Notes: generated by a model from the sequence alone, not told the origin. A DNA stretch of 15,829 nucleotides from Acidimicrobiia bacterium (GCA_020027305.1 JAHRAM010000191.1:1-15829), one strand, 5' to 3'. Positions 7,324 through 14,826 are shown, counted from the first letter of the stretch. A program made the numbers and translations.

Positions 7324-8569
7324 CTTTAGTGCTTGCGGGGTGCTTGCGGGGTGCTTGCGGGGTGCTTTCTAAAATTGACCGAAATATAGTAATAACAAAG
7401 CCATTTTCCTTGGATAATTCTGGCTCATTCAAACCAGCTCCTACGCACATTTCAATCATATTCTTGATTCCAGTTCCAAATTTCTCAATATATTTAAGCT
7501 GATAAAGAACTTCTGCAAGCGTGGGATTGTGTGGTTTGGAAGAATCGCCCTTCCTCAAATCTATAAGCGATGGAACTGCTGCGGCGAAAGCAGGATTAGC
7601 AACCTCAAATCTATCTGAAAATATACGAACCTCTACGCTTTCATTGCTACCATAGTTCCTATGAACAATAGCGTTAACAATCGCCTCACGAAAAACCTGT
7701 TCAGGAATTTCATATTCACGAGGTGTTTTTGCAGTATTGTCTGCCCTACCAACCCTCCGCCTTAGATTTTTTCTGACAAAAGCAACCGCTTGGTCTATAA
7801 GCGACCATACATTCCCTTTGTATATATCATGATCAAAAATTTCAGCGGCTTTAGTCTTGCCTTCAAATGCCATGCATTTGACCTCTGATGGCAATAAATC
7901 AAGTTGAGGATCTTTGCCAAAAGTAAAAATTGCAGAGCGACGTAAATTGCCATCTTTTAACATTTTCAAGCTTGTCAAAGTTCCTCTAATATCATGCTCA
8001 GAAAATGTAGTGTTTCGCAAAGAATTGGCATTAGCAGCAAACTCCTTCACGAGATTAGTATCAATATCTTTGATATTATTTTCATCAACAAACTGCTCAA
8101 GATATGATTCATCCTCATAGACTTTCTTAGCTTTCATGTACGCTACAAGGCTCTCTTTGACATGCCCAATGAGTTCGTCAAGGGTTTTAAAACTTTTACG
8201 AACAACTTGACTATTAGCCTTTTTTATCAGTTTCCGCATTTTTATATCTCTTGAAGATTTAGGCATTTCCTTTAGATATATAAGCCGATGCTTTCCAGCC
8301 TTTGTCGCCCTGTCAAATTCAGCCTCTGTTGGGGATACTCCTTTGTTTACTTCCCCATATTCTTTTCCAAACAAGCCAATATATATTTCTGATTGGTCAA
8401 CCTCCTTAAGATATACCTCTTTGGCAGTTTTATCTGTCGCGTGCTTACTCTCAAAAAGGAAAACTTCAAAAAACTGAGATAGAAGCAAATCTTGCGTTAT
8501 TGCTTCCCTCAGTGCTTTACGCTCATCAATAAACTCGCTTTGAACGCTACTCACAAACAGACGAATCAT
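7307..8569 (-). CDS. DUF4062 / GHKL-ATPase regulator #1, currently frameshifted before its winged helix
   Basis: Residues 1-150 form a DUF4062 domain (RLFVSSVQSEF..ER at 3-17, IYIGLFGKEYG near 82-92, SPTEAEFDRA near 100). Residues about 180-287 match the linker region of Schlafen/AlbA_2-type COG2865 proteins (AIFTFGKDPQ, VKCMAFEG). Residues 288-398 form the GHKL-type ATP-binding module (HATPase_c_4), with REAIVNAIVHRNY (294-306), DRFEVANPA, and the GTGIKNM loop at 365. The protein ends after TPQAPRKHPASTKDAVHY because an 11-nt repeat puts it out of frame with its winged helix. In the intact paralogue the same order continues into that domain. Such proteins are presumed ATP-dependent transcriptional or defence-type regulators; the ligand is unknown. 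The gene starts 67 nt after the membrane gene stops. It has no SD, and a TAAAAT box lies 6 nt before the ATG. Confidence 0.85.
   Translation of the reverse strand: MIRLFVSSVQSEFIDERKALREAITQDLLLSQFFEVFLFESKHATDKTAKEVYLKEVDQSEIYIGLFGKEYGEVNKGVSPTEAEFDRATKAGKHRLIYLKEMPKSSRDIKMRKLIKKANSQVVRKSFKTLDELIGHVKESLVAYMKAKKVYEDESYLEQFVDENNIKDIDTNLVKEFAANANSLRNTTFSEHDIRGTLTSLKMLKDGNLRRSAIFTFGKDPQLDLLPSEVKCMAFEGKTKAAEIFDHDIYKGNVWSLIDQAVAFVRKNLRRRVGRADNTAKTPREYEIPEQVFREAIVNAIVHRNYGSNESVEVRIFSDRFEVANPAFAAAVPSLIDLRKGDSSKPHNPTLAEVLYQLKYIEKFGTGIKNMIEMCVGAGLNEPELSKENGFVITIFRSILESTPQAPRKHPASTKDAVHY
7329..7367. repeat. 11-nt tandem repeat, 3.5 perfect copies, at the frameshift of regulator #1
   Basis: The unit on the + strand is GTGCTTGCGGG: 7329-7339, 7340-7350 and 7351-7361 are identical, and GTGCTT (7362-7367) begins a fourth. 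The unit contains no stop in any frame on the coding strand, so all three frames read through the same TPQAPRKHPAS cycle. By distance arithmetic, 1246 nt separate the gene start from the winged-helix codon phase. Adding 11 nt gives 1257, and removing 22 gives 1224; both are divisible by 3. So 4.5 or 1.5 copies would fuse the two frames, while 3.5 (as here) or 2.5 would not. Confidence 0.92.
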
Positions 8570-8575
8570 ATTTAA

Positions 8576-8581
8576 ATTTTA
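8576..8581 (-). promoter_or_regulatory. Candidate extended -10 for regulator #1 (possibly leaderless)
   Basis: The - strand reads TGCTAAAAT, an extended -10, with TAAAAT ending 6 nt before ATG 8569. That spacing would place the transcription start at or next to the start codon. No SD is visible. TTGCAC lies upstream (8600-8595), but the spacer is only 13 nt. Confidence 0.33.
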
Positions 8582-8636
8582 GCATTAGCGATATGTGCAA
8601 CGTTCCGACTATTGTTTTGCTATGACAACCATATAT

Positions 8637-10658
8637 TTACCACACCAACCACTTAATGCAAAGCAGTGTAGTAAATCCACATAACATTGCAGCAACAAGG
8701 AATGTAGCTATACGACTTTCATGACGGCCAACCAAGGCGCTAGATACAACTCTGGGCTTTCCATTTTCCAATTCAAAAAATTCTTTTCTGCGGTCAGTCT
8801 TTAAATCAAAAAGATGAAAAACTAAATAAGAAATAGCACTCGGCATCAAAATTGAAAAGGTGTCTATACTGACTGCTGTGAGGTCAGCAATCTTGCTTGG
8901 TCGTAAAAAAAGAGAAAGTCCTATTGTAAAAAGAGCAAGAATAAGAGTAATCAGTGATTCAGAAATGCTAACCCCATACAACTTGCTCCGTACTAAAGCA
9001 TTGACTTTAACTTCAGGGTGCTTGTCATCTTCTATTGAATCATAGCCGCTGGTGCTACTCCCCTTTTCAACACTACTTATTAGATTATTGTAATACTTAG
9101 GTATGTCTTCAGGGTCAGCAACCCTATCCAACTCTTCAAGATTTTTTAGACTATTTTTGTCTCCCCTCTTATAAAAAAGATTTGCCAAGTAGAAGACTGA
9201 TTCTTCTTCTTGGGTTGTGCGAGTTTCAACACGACTAATTTCAAATGCAATAATAAGTGCAAATACAGTTGCGATAACCCCGACGAAAGCAAAATATTCA
9301 AAATTGCTAACTGTAAAGGTTGATATCTTACTTTGCCATTGCTCCCAATAGTCTCTATAAAGTACAGCCGCCGCAAAAACCCATAGCGAGATGACGAGAG
9401 AAGATAGCCCAAATTTACCCTGCTGTTCCTTAAACAGAGCAATCAAATTCATAGCAGAAATTCCAATAATGCCTATAACGAAAGATGTCCATGCCGTGTT
9501 TTCAAACAATCCAATTTCTGAAGCCGACGTCAAAGTGCCAACAAAGTGTGGGCGAAAAATAAAAAATAAAACTAGTGCAATCCCTAATGTGAGGGTGGAA
9601 GAGTTCACAAACCTAGCTCCAATACCATACTTTTCATAGCTACGAGATTCTCTGTATGTATGGGCATCTATTTCCAGGTCTGAATCTTCAGACGAATACC
9701 AAAATTTATTTTCACTTTTCTTGAAGCATGCATTTGCAAGAGTGCGAAAATTCGTTGCCAACAAATATAGTGCACCTGAGACAACAGCTAAAACATATCC
9801 CCAAAGTGACAAATTGCTAATCACGCCACTGAAAGTATTTTGGGCTTGAAATATAAAGCCAAGCGCAAAAAGAATGATTGCATATATCATGGCGACCAAG
9901 AGCCTTGAAAAATCGCGCTCCACTCTTTGCCCTTTAGTTAAATCAGTATTATTGTCCTTTGCTTCATACCTTCTTCGGTGGACTACAAATTGTGCCTGCA
10001 AAAGAACTGCTAGGAAAAGCAATATGAGCCCGATTCCTACACTGAGATTAAAAGCACTTAAATCAAATAAGTGGTTTCTAATACGTATTGCAGAAAATGT
10101 CAATATGCATAAAGAAATCAAGGTTATTAAATATGCTACAAATTTCGAAATTCGCTCAGACGTATTTTTCTTTGTGGGTGGATTCAGGAAAAATTGAAAA
10201 ATTACTTCCCAGCTAACATAGACAGTAATAACCAAAATAGCTGGCAACCAAATTAGCGACAAGGTCAATAAAAGAACATGTAGTAAATAAAACGGTGCCA
10301 AAAATGAACGATAACCATTGAGATTTAATCTGTTATATTCTTTTCCTTTAGTTGCGGGATTCTCCCCTAGAAAAAATACATTAAGTAGTCTGCCAATTTC
10401 TTTAAGATCGAAGTATTTATAATACTCTTTTCTATGCTTTGCTAGATGTATCGCACTAGCTAAAATGTAGCCAAGCAACCATAATGCAGCATAAAGAAGT
10501 GAATTTTTGTAGCCGCCAGAAAACAATGCAATTATAGGCACGGAAGCCAAAAATAGACGTTGTATCAATCCATAGACAACCCCCTTGTGGGCATGCTGTC
10601 TACTTTCTTTGCTTTGTATAATTACTTCTTTGGCTTTGCTATTTTCGGTTGTCATCAT
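8637..10658 (-). CDS. Large polytopic membrane protein #2, paralogue of the protein at 1021-2997
   Basis: From ATG 10658 the protein is 673 aa with about 15 hydrophobic segments in the same pattern as its paralogue: about twelve in the first 470 residues, a charged cytoplasmic-type region of about 100 residues, two more helices, a hydrophilic stretch and a final helix. Shared blocks are FGLSSLVI, the FAL..AFEI helix followed by R..QEEE, and the LVFHLFDL segment. The EamA/DMT resemblance is weaker here than in the paralogue, so this copy has diverged more. Role unknown: transporter or membrane sensor. ATG 10658 lies one base after the glycoside hydrolase stop (GTG 10673, overlapping that gene, is also in frame). 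This implies coupled translation and one operon with the glycosidase before it and regulator #1 after it. Confidence 0.8.
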   Translation of the reverse strand: MMTTENSKAKEVIIQSKESRQHAHKGVVYGLIQRLFLASVPIIALFSGGYKNSLLYAALWLLGYILASAIHLAKHRKEYYKYFDLKEIGRLLNVFFLGENPATKGKEYNRLNLNGYRSFLAPFYLLHVLLLTLSLIWLPAILVITVYVSWEVIFQFFLNPPTKKNTSERISKFVAYLITLISLCILTFSAIRIRNHLFDLSAFNLSVGIGLILLFLAVLLQAQFVVHRRRYEAKDNNTDLTKGQRVERDFSRLLVAMIYAIILFALGFIFQAQNTFSGVISNLSLWGYVLAVVSGALYLLATNFRTLANACFKKSENKFWYSSEDSDLEIDAHTYRESRSYEKYGIGARFVNSSTLTLGIALVLFFIFRPHFVGTLTSASEIGLFENTAWTSFVIGIIGISAMNLIALFKEQQGKFGLSSLVISLWVFAAAVLYRDYWEQWQSKISTFTVSNFEYFAFVGVIATVFALIIAFEISRVETRTTQEEESVFYLANLFYKRGDKNSLKNLEELDRVADPEDIPKYYNNLISSVEKGSSTSGYDSIEDDKHPEVKVNALVRSKLYGVSISESLITLILALFTIGLSLFLRPSKIADLTAVSIDTFSILMPSAISYLVFHLFDLKTDRRKEFFELENGKPRVVSSALVGRHESRIATFLVAAMLCGFTTLLCIKWLVW

Positions 10659-10659
10659 A

Positions 10660-11916
10660 TTATTTATCCACACAAATCACCAGACCTGTCCAAGACTGTG
10701 GTTGGGCTCCCAGTTCTTTACCATCGTCAACGCTCCAGTGCTCCGCAAAATTGGATGATGTTGCTCCCCTCACAAGACCCTTGGACATAGCTTTACTAGT
10801 TTCGACGCCTTCAAACATTTTATAAAAAAGATATGTGAGTTGAGGCCAAACACTTCCCCGCCAATATGTATCAGTAGAAAAGCTTGGCTCGGCTCGGTGA
10901 ACAAAACTGGGGCCGTAATCACCACCAAATGCTGACTTGTCTGTAATTAATTGTGCTATCAAATCATGGTGCTTGGGAGATACTAGACCGACCAATAGAG
11001 GGTCAATGGTTCGGGTTGTTCTTGAACTTGTCTTTTCAGAAATAGTGCCTTTTTTAATTTTGACGCCTTTTTCAGCATCATTGCCTTTTTTGGTGTTGAT
11101 GCCTTTTTCAATATCGGCGTCTTTTTCAACTTGGGTTGGGCTTTTTGGGTCGCTCCATGATTGCAATTCTTCGTCAAAACAATTTTCTAGCGCCTCAACA
11201 ATTTCTTCAGCTTTTTCTGTAAGTTGAGTTTTTCCCGTCAAACTTTCTAATTCAAAAATATTAAAGGCCACTAGGGCATTGAAGCCGACCGATAAAACAG
11301 GGAACTCAGGATTGAAAATCGCTGAATCCTTTTTTGAAAACTGAATGGAGTCAACCAAATCAATTTTTCTCTGCCACCATCGCTCCTTATCAAACTCTCC
11401 CTCTAAGTAATCCCCCCACCTTGGGCTGTCATCCATTCCAGATTCCCACGGGTGAACAAGATATATCAACCCACCTTCTCGCTTTCGGTGTTTAACAAAA
11501 AACTCAAGCCCTAATTGAGCTTTTTCAATTAAATGTTTTGGGACTTCTACCCCTTTTTTGTGAAGCTCAGCTAAAACATGCCCATACATTGGGGGCTGAC
11601 TCAAGCAAGAGCCATGCGGCCTGCCGTGCCACCATTCCCACCAATCGGTTCCCTCATATTGTGGGTTGTCAACACTACTCATATGGGAAACAAAGCCCTC
11701 TTCGTTTTGAGTTCCGAGGGCATTTTCTAATTCCAGCAAAGCCTTTTCAGGTTCACCTAGTTCTGCCCAGATTAAACTATGAAAGCAAGAATCCCAGAGC
11801 CAAAGCCAAGGATAGGTGTCGGGATTAGGAACTGTATAGCCCGCTGGCTGCCAAGCTTGTTCCATAAAACCCCTGACTGTTTTGCGAATTTCTGATTCGC
11901 TTATTTCAGGGGTCAT
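10660..11916 (-). CDS. GH63 / MGH1-like glycoside hydrolase
   Basis: The 418-aa protein shows the (alpha/alpha)6-barrel motifs of the family that includes mannosylglycerate/glucosylglycerate hydrolases and GH63 glucosidases: WLWLWDSCFHSLI (37-49), HPWESGMDDSPRW (155-167), TYWRGSVWPQL (350-360) and FAEHWS (390-395) with QPQSWTG (405-411). By analogy with characterised members, Asp162 in GMDDS is the likely general acid and Glu392 the general base. The product is cytoplasmic and would hydrolyse a small alpha-glycoside such as a compatible solute; substrate not determined. The start is supported by AGAGGGAAG about 8 nt before ATG 11916. Residues about 261-295 are an insert of Lys/Glu-rich hexapeptide repeats absent from typical homologues and placed between conserved helices. 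The stop is adjacent to the next gene's ATG. Confidence 0.87.
   Translation of the reverse strand: MTPEISESEIRKTVRGFMEQAWQPAGYTVPNPDTYPWLWLWDSCFHSLIWAELGEPEKALLELENALGTQNEEGFVSHMSSVDNPQYEGTDWWEWWHGRPHGSCLSQPPMYGHVLAELHKKGVEVPKHLIEKAQLGLEFFVKHRKREGGLIYLVHPWESGMDDSPRWGDYLEGEFDKERWWQRKIDLVDSIQFSKKDSAIFNPEFPVLSVGFNALVAFNIFELESLTGKTQLTEKAEEIVEALENCFDEELQSWSDPKSPTQVEKDADIEKGINTKKGNDAEKGVKIKKGTISEKTSSRTTRTIDPLLVGLVSPKHHDLIAQLITDKSAFGGDYGPSFVHRAEPSFSTDTYWRGSVWPQLTYLFYKMFEGVETSKAMSKGLVRGATSSNFAEHWSVDDGKELGAQPQSWTGLVICVDK
11047..11136. repeat. 18-nt tandem repeat, 5 degenerate copies, inside the glycoside hydrolase gene
   Basis: Units start at 11047, 11065, 11083, 11101 and 11119, each opening GCCTTTTT (GTCTTTTT in the last). 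On the coding strand they give hexapeptides of the type (E/K)KGxxx, for example EKGINT and KKGNDA. Eighteen is a multiple of three, so copy-number change alters length without breaking the frame. Confidence 0.85.
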
Positions 11917-12060
11917 CTCAGTGCTTCCCTCTTGCTTCTCACATTACTTTTTGGGGGCACCTAACAGCAAGCATATGAAAATTTTAGTGCTTAGTGAAAA
12001 TTAGCAAAATGTGAAACTCCCTCAAAAGAAAAGGGTTGTGTGGTTAAGGGGGCTATTTTT
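11917..12060. other. Spacer between regulator #2 and the glycoside hydrolase
   Basis: No gene is visible. It holds the SD of the glycosidase and no clear terminator for regulator #2. One isolated GGTTGTGTGGT at 12034-12044 matches the 11-nt repeat unit found 250 bp away inside regulator #2. Confidence 0.5.
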
Positions 12061-13593
12061 CTAAGTGTCCTTGATTGATTCTTTGCCTTTGTCAGTGAGG
12101 CGATATTTTTGGTCTTCGTGGTTTGGCTGTTCGGGGATTGTCATTTCGATTAACCCAGCCTCAAGTGCTGGCTTAATATACTTTTTGAGAAAATTTGCAC
12201 GATTTTTTAGCCCCAACCTTTTCTGAATTGACCCCGAACTCATCTCACCTTTACTAATTGTATCAATTAGCTTTTTTACTTGTATAGATAGGTTGTGTGG
12301 AGGTTGTGTGGGGGTTATGTGGTGGTTATGTGGGGGTTGTATTGGGACATTACCGTTACTTGCAAGGTGCTTGCGCCAAACCTTGAGAACAAAGCCATCA
12401 CGTTCATAAGATATCTCTGGTTCATCTAAGCCAGCTTCATGGCAAGCTTCAAATATTCCTGGTATGCCCGTGCCATGTTCTTCAACATAGCCCATTTTGC
12501 TTAATATGCTTACCAGTGTTGGATTGTATGGCTTAGAATTTCCACCTCGCAAGGAATCCAAGTCAGGAACAGCGCTCCTCAGAGCGGGATTAAAAACCTC
12601 TAAGCGATCGTGAAATATCATTACCTCAACGCTTGCATTGCTTTCATAGTCACGATGGGCCACAGCATTGACAATCGCCTCTTTTATCACTGCCTCCGGG
12701 ATTTCTGGAATTTCAGGTGCTCGCATGCTTTTATCTCGAGTGCCTGTACCGACCCTAATGTTCTTTTTGACGAAACTAAGTGATTCCTCAATGAGATCCC
12801 CAAGATTGCCAACGATATTGTCATCATCAATTGTGGGGCGTACTTTTTTCAACCCTGAATAAGCCATACATTTCACCTTTGCAGAAAGCAACTCTGTGGG
12901 AAAGCCATTTTTTAAAGTGCCAAAAGCTAGGATTGCCACTCGACGTATTTGATTGTCACCGAATAGCTTGAAGCTGCTAAGTATTTTCTCAATTTTGTCT
13001 TTTTCTGCAAGGGCGAAGTCTCTCTTTGATTTTTCTGGGAGTTCTCGCACGAACTTCTGTACAAGGTCTGGGTCAAGATGGGTAATGGTTACATCTGATG
13101 AATACTGCTCAATATATGGCTCAGTTGATTTCAGTTTCCGCTCTCCAAAATAATCACCCAAACTTTGCTTTAGTTTATGAATAAGCTCTGTTCCATCGCT
13201 GAATTCTTGGGTTTTTACTACTTTCTGTGCTTTTTTAATTAAACGTTTCATTTTTACATCTCTCGTTTTACTGTCAATCCGCTTCACATAAACTAAACGA
13301 TACATACCTTGCTTAGAAGCTAGGTCAAATTCATCTTCGGTTGGGGATTTCCTTTTGTCGGAATGGCTACCATATTTCTCTCCAAATAGCCCAACATAAA
13401 TATCGGAATTTTTGACTTCATCTTTAAACACATCTATTGGGGGTTTATTATCTGCGGGGTTCTCTTCAAAGATGAATACTTCAAAGAAAGAGCCAAGGAA
13501 GCCATCTTTCATGATTGCTTCTTTTATTTCTTTACGCTCCTTTGAAAATTCCTCTTGAACACTGCTGACAAAAATCTTGACTGGCTGAGACAT
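12061..13593 (-). CDS. DUF4062 / GHKL-ATPase / winged-helix regulator #2, intact
   Basis: This 510-aa protein is the full-length version of the architecture. DUF4062 occupies about 1-155 (KIFVSSVQEEFSKER, IYVGLFGEKYG, SPTEDEFDLA). A COG2865-like middle (about 190-297) is followed by the ATP-binding module at 298-407, with KEAIVNAVAHRDY, DRLEVFNPA and GTGIPGI. A His/Pro/Gln-rich repeat linker spans about 417-435, and the winged helix about 440-506 (GLKNRANFLKKYIKPALEAG, IEMTIPEQP, QKYRLTDKGK). DUF4062 replaces the AlbA_2 nuclease/RNA-binding domain usual at the N-terminus of this ATPase family; that combination exists in other bacteria. The role is presumably nucleotide-controlled DNA binding, possibly in a defence or stress response, but this is not established. 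The linker DNA is an 11-nt tandem repeat, so single-unit slippage would remove the winged helix. There is no SD; TAAAAT lies 7 nt before the ATG. Confidence 0.88.
   Translation of the reverse strand: MSQPVKIFVSSVQEEFSKERKEIKEAIMKDGFLGSFFEVFIFEENPADNKPPIDVFKDEVKNSDIYVGLFGEKYGSHSDKRKSPTEDEFDLASKQGMYRLVYVKRIDSKTRDVKMKRLIKKAQKVVKTQEFSDGTELIHKLKQSLGDYFGERKLKSTEPYIEQYSSDVTITHLDPDLVQKFVRELPEKSKRDFALAEKDKIEKILSSFKLFGDNQIRRVAILAFGTLKNGFPTELLSAKVKCMAYSGLKKVRPTIDDDNIVGNLGDLIEESLSFVKKNIRVGTGTRDKSMRAPEIPEIPEAVIKEAIVNAVAHRDYESNASVEVMIFHDRLEVFNPALRSAVPDLDSLRGGNSKPYNPTLVSILSKMGYVEEHGTGIPGIFEACHEAGLDEPEISYERDGFVLKVWRKHLASNGNVPIQPPHNHHITPTQPPHNLSIQVKKLIDTISKGEMSSGSIQKRLGLKNRANFLKKYIKPALEAGLIEMTIPEQPNHEDQKYRLTDKGKESIKDT
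12291..12345. repeat. 11-nt tandem repeat, about 4.5 degenerate copies, in the linker of regulator #2
   Basis: Units on the + strand are 12291-12301, 12302-12312, 12313-12323 and 12324-12334, consensus GGTTRTGTGGN. A diverged fifth (GGTTGTATTGG, 12335-12345) follows. On the coding strand they encode the QPPHNHHITPTQPPHN segment between the ATP-binding and winged-helix domains. The frame is intact here, so this copy is in the ON configuration. Period and position match the repeat of regulator #1, although the unit sequence differs. Confidence 0.87.
12355..12376. repeat. Two degenerate 11-nt units resembling the regulator #1 repeat
   Basis: GGTGCTTGCG at 12366-12375 equals ten bases of the regulator #1 unit (GGTGCTTGCGG in that phase), encoding RKHLAS here and RKHPAS there. 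The preceding 11 nt (12355-12365) match the same unit at 7 of 11 positions. This may be a relic of the same repeat next to the newer one. Confidence 0.45.
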
Positions 13594-13600
13594 AAAATTA

Positions 13601-13606
13601 ATTTTA
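13601..13606 (-). promoter_or_regulatory. Candidate -10 for regulator #2 (possibly leaderless)
   Basis: TAAAAT on the - strand ends 7 nt before ATG 13593, nearly the same arrangement as in regulator #1. No SD and no convincing -35 are visible. Confidence 0.28.
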
Positions 13607-13725
13607 GTGCTCTATCTAAGTGGATTGTAAAAATATATCAAAAAGAGAATCTATCTTAATTTTGCAACGTATCCTTCAAAAATCTATGAAATAGATTTGC
13701 AGATTGGCAAAACTACATATAACAA

Positions 13726-14826
13726 TTACAAAACAGGCAGGGTTTGGGAGCGGGTCATTCCCCAGCTGGGGATGACGCAGCTGTGTTTGCCTGCTCCGCC
13801 CACAACTATGATGCGGATGTTGTCAGGGGTAGCTGTTATTGGTAGAAGCTCATCGTCGTCTGCTTTTTCCATCCAATCTTCCCACACTCGCAACTGAAAG
13901 GCTTGACGGAACTCTTTGGCTGGGCGGCGTGCCTTCTGCCATAAATATTCTTGCACTTGTTGCCTGCCCCAACCTGCGCCTGAAATGGTCTGAGCATGCT
14001 CAGGGCACAAGCACACAAAAAACTCGCCTTGTGCAATGCAGGCGTTGTTGCACCCCAAAGTTGCCATCACCGAAGCTGCTTTATCAAGTATTCCTTCTGG
14101 GGTATCGCTTTCCATGTCGTGAAAGTTGTGCGGGTTCTCACCGAAGAAAACCGTGACCGCACTTTCAGCTTCTATCCCTACGCTGGTAGCATAACCCTCC
14201 CACGGGCTTTCGGCTTCGTTTTCTGCAACACAATATGTATATTTAGATGGCTGCCCTTGTGTGGAAGCATCCTCATCGTTTGCCCCTGCAATGTGTAAAA
14301 GCACAAATCGAATTGCTCGCCCTAGTGTAGCGTTGGAAATATTTCCCGGCCCGAAAGCACCTTTGCCTGAGTTGAACCCTAACTCTTCCACCGCCTTGCC
14401 ATGCACAATCACCAATGGAGCTGTGGGATGAGTGGTGGCATTAACCCCCATAAGGTTGACCCCTTCCCTTGACATTGCTCTAACAGCTGTCACCAAAACA
14501 GGCATCAGTTCTGGCTGGCACCCCGCCATCACGGCATTCGCCGCCAACGCCAGCACAGATGCCTCGCCATTTCTGGGGGGCAGCACCGCCAGCACTTCAT
14601 CGGGAGCTAAATCTGGCACCGCCAAAAGAGCAGCCTCTACGAGCTCAGGCGTTGGTAGCACTACAGGAAGCCCATCACCCCATCCGTGCCGTTCTAACAA
14701 TTTGCGCCCATCAATAATGTCGCTGGTGGCATCATTTAAATTAGTGGCATCATTTAAATTGCCACCCTCAAAAACATTGCCAACATCTACGAGCTGGCGC
14801 TTTAGAAAATCTTTTACTCCCGACAT
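13726..14826 (-). CDS. Uncharacterised protein of the WGDGLP...GGAGKHS family (often found with UGSC proteins)
   Basis: The 366-aa protein belongs to a family I recognise from its conserved blocks: GWGDGLPVVLPTPE (48-61), ALAANAVMAGCQPELMPV (93-110), NATTHPTAPLVIVHG (129-143), NSGKGAFGPGNISNATLGRA (152-171), STQGQPSKYTYCVAENE (188-204), and IRIIVVGGAGKHS..IPSWG near the C-terminus (about 336-355). Members occur in Actinobacteria, Chloroflexi and Proteobacteria, often beside UGSC-domain proteins and dehydrogenases; their reaction is not established as far as I know. Cys103 is family-typical and may be functional. There is no signal peptide. The N-terminus contains a doubled NLNDAT hexapeptide not expected in homologues. 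The ATG lies at the end of the first of three 69-bp repeats; no strong SD (TTGAAG 8 nt away). An SDR gene lies 305 bp upstream on the same strand, in keeping with the family's neighbourhood. Confidence 0.82.
   Translation of the reverse strand: MSGVKDFLKRQLVDVGNVFEGGNLNDATNLNDATSDIIDGRKLLERHGWGDGLPVVLPTPELVEAALLAVPDLAPDEVLAVLPPRNGEASVLALAANAVMAGCQPELMPVLVTAVRAMSREGVNLMGVNATTHPTAPLVIVHGKAVEELGFNSGKGAFGPGNISNATLGRAIRFVLLHIAGANDEDASTQGQPSKYTYCVAENEAESPWEGYATSVGIEAESAVTVFFGENPHNFHDMESDTPEGILDKAASVMATLGCNNACIAQGEFFVCLCPEHAQTISGAGWGRQQVQEYLWQKARRPAKEFRQAFQLRVWEDWMEKADDDELLPITATPDNIRIIVVGGAGKHSCVIPSWGMTRSQTLPVL
14726..14761. repeat. 18-nt direct duplication near the start of the UGSC-associated gene
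   Basis: The 18-mer at 14726-14743 is repeated at 14744-14761 with one mismatch at its last base. It encodes NLNDATNLNDAT at residues 23-34 on the coding strand and keeps the frame. Confidence 0.85.

Noticed and set aside
7329..7367. CRISPR or integrase attachment array
   Set aside because: The units are 11 nt, directly adjacent with no spacers, and lie within a coding region. They fit a slippage array, not a CRISPR or att site.
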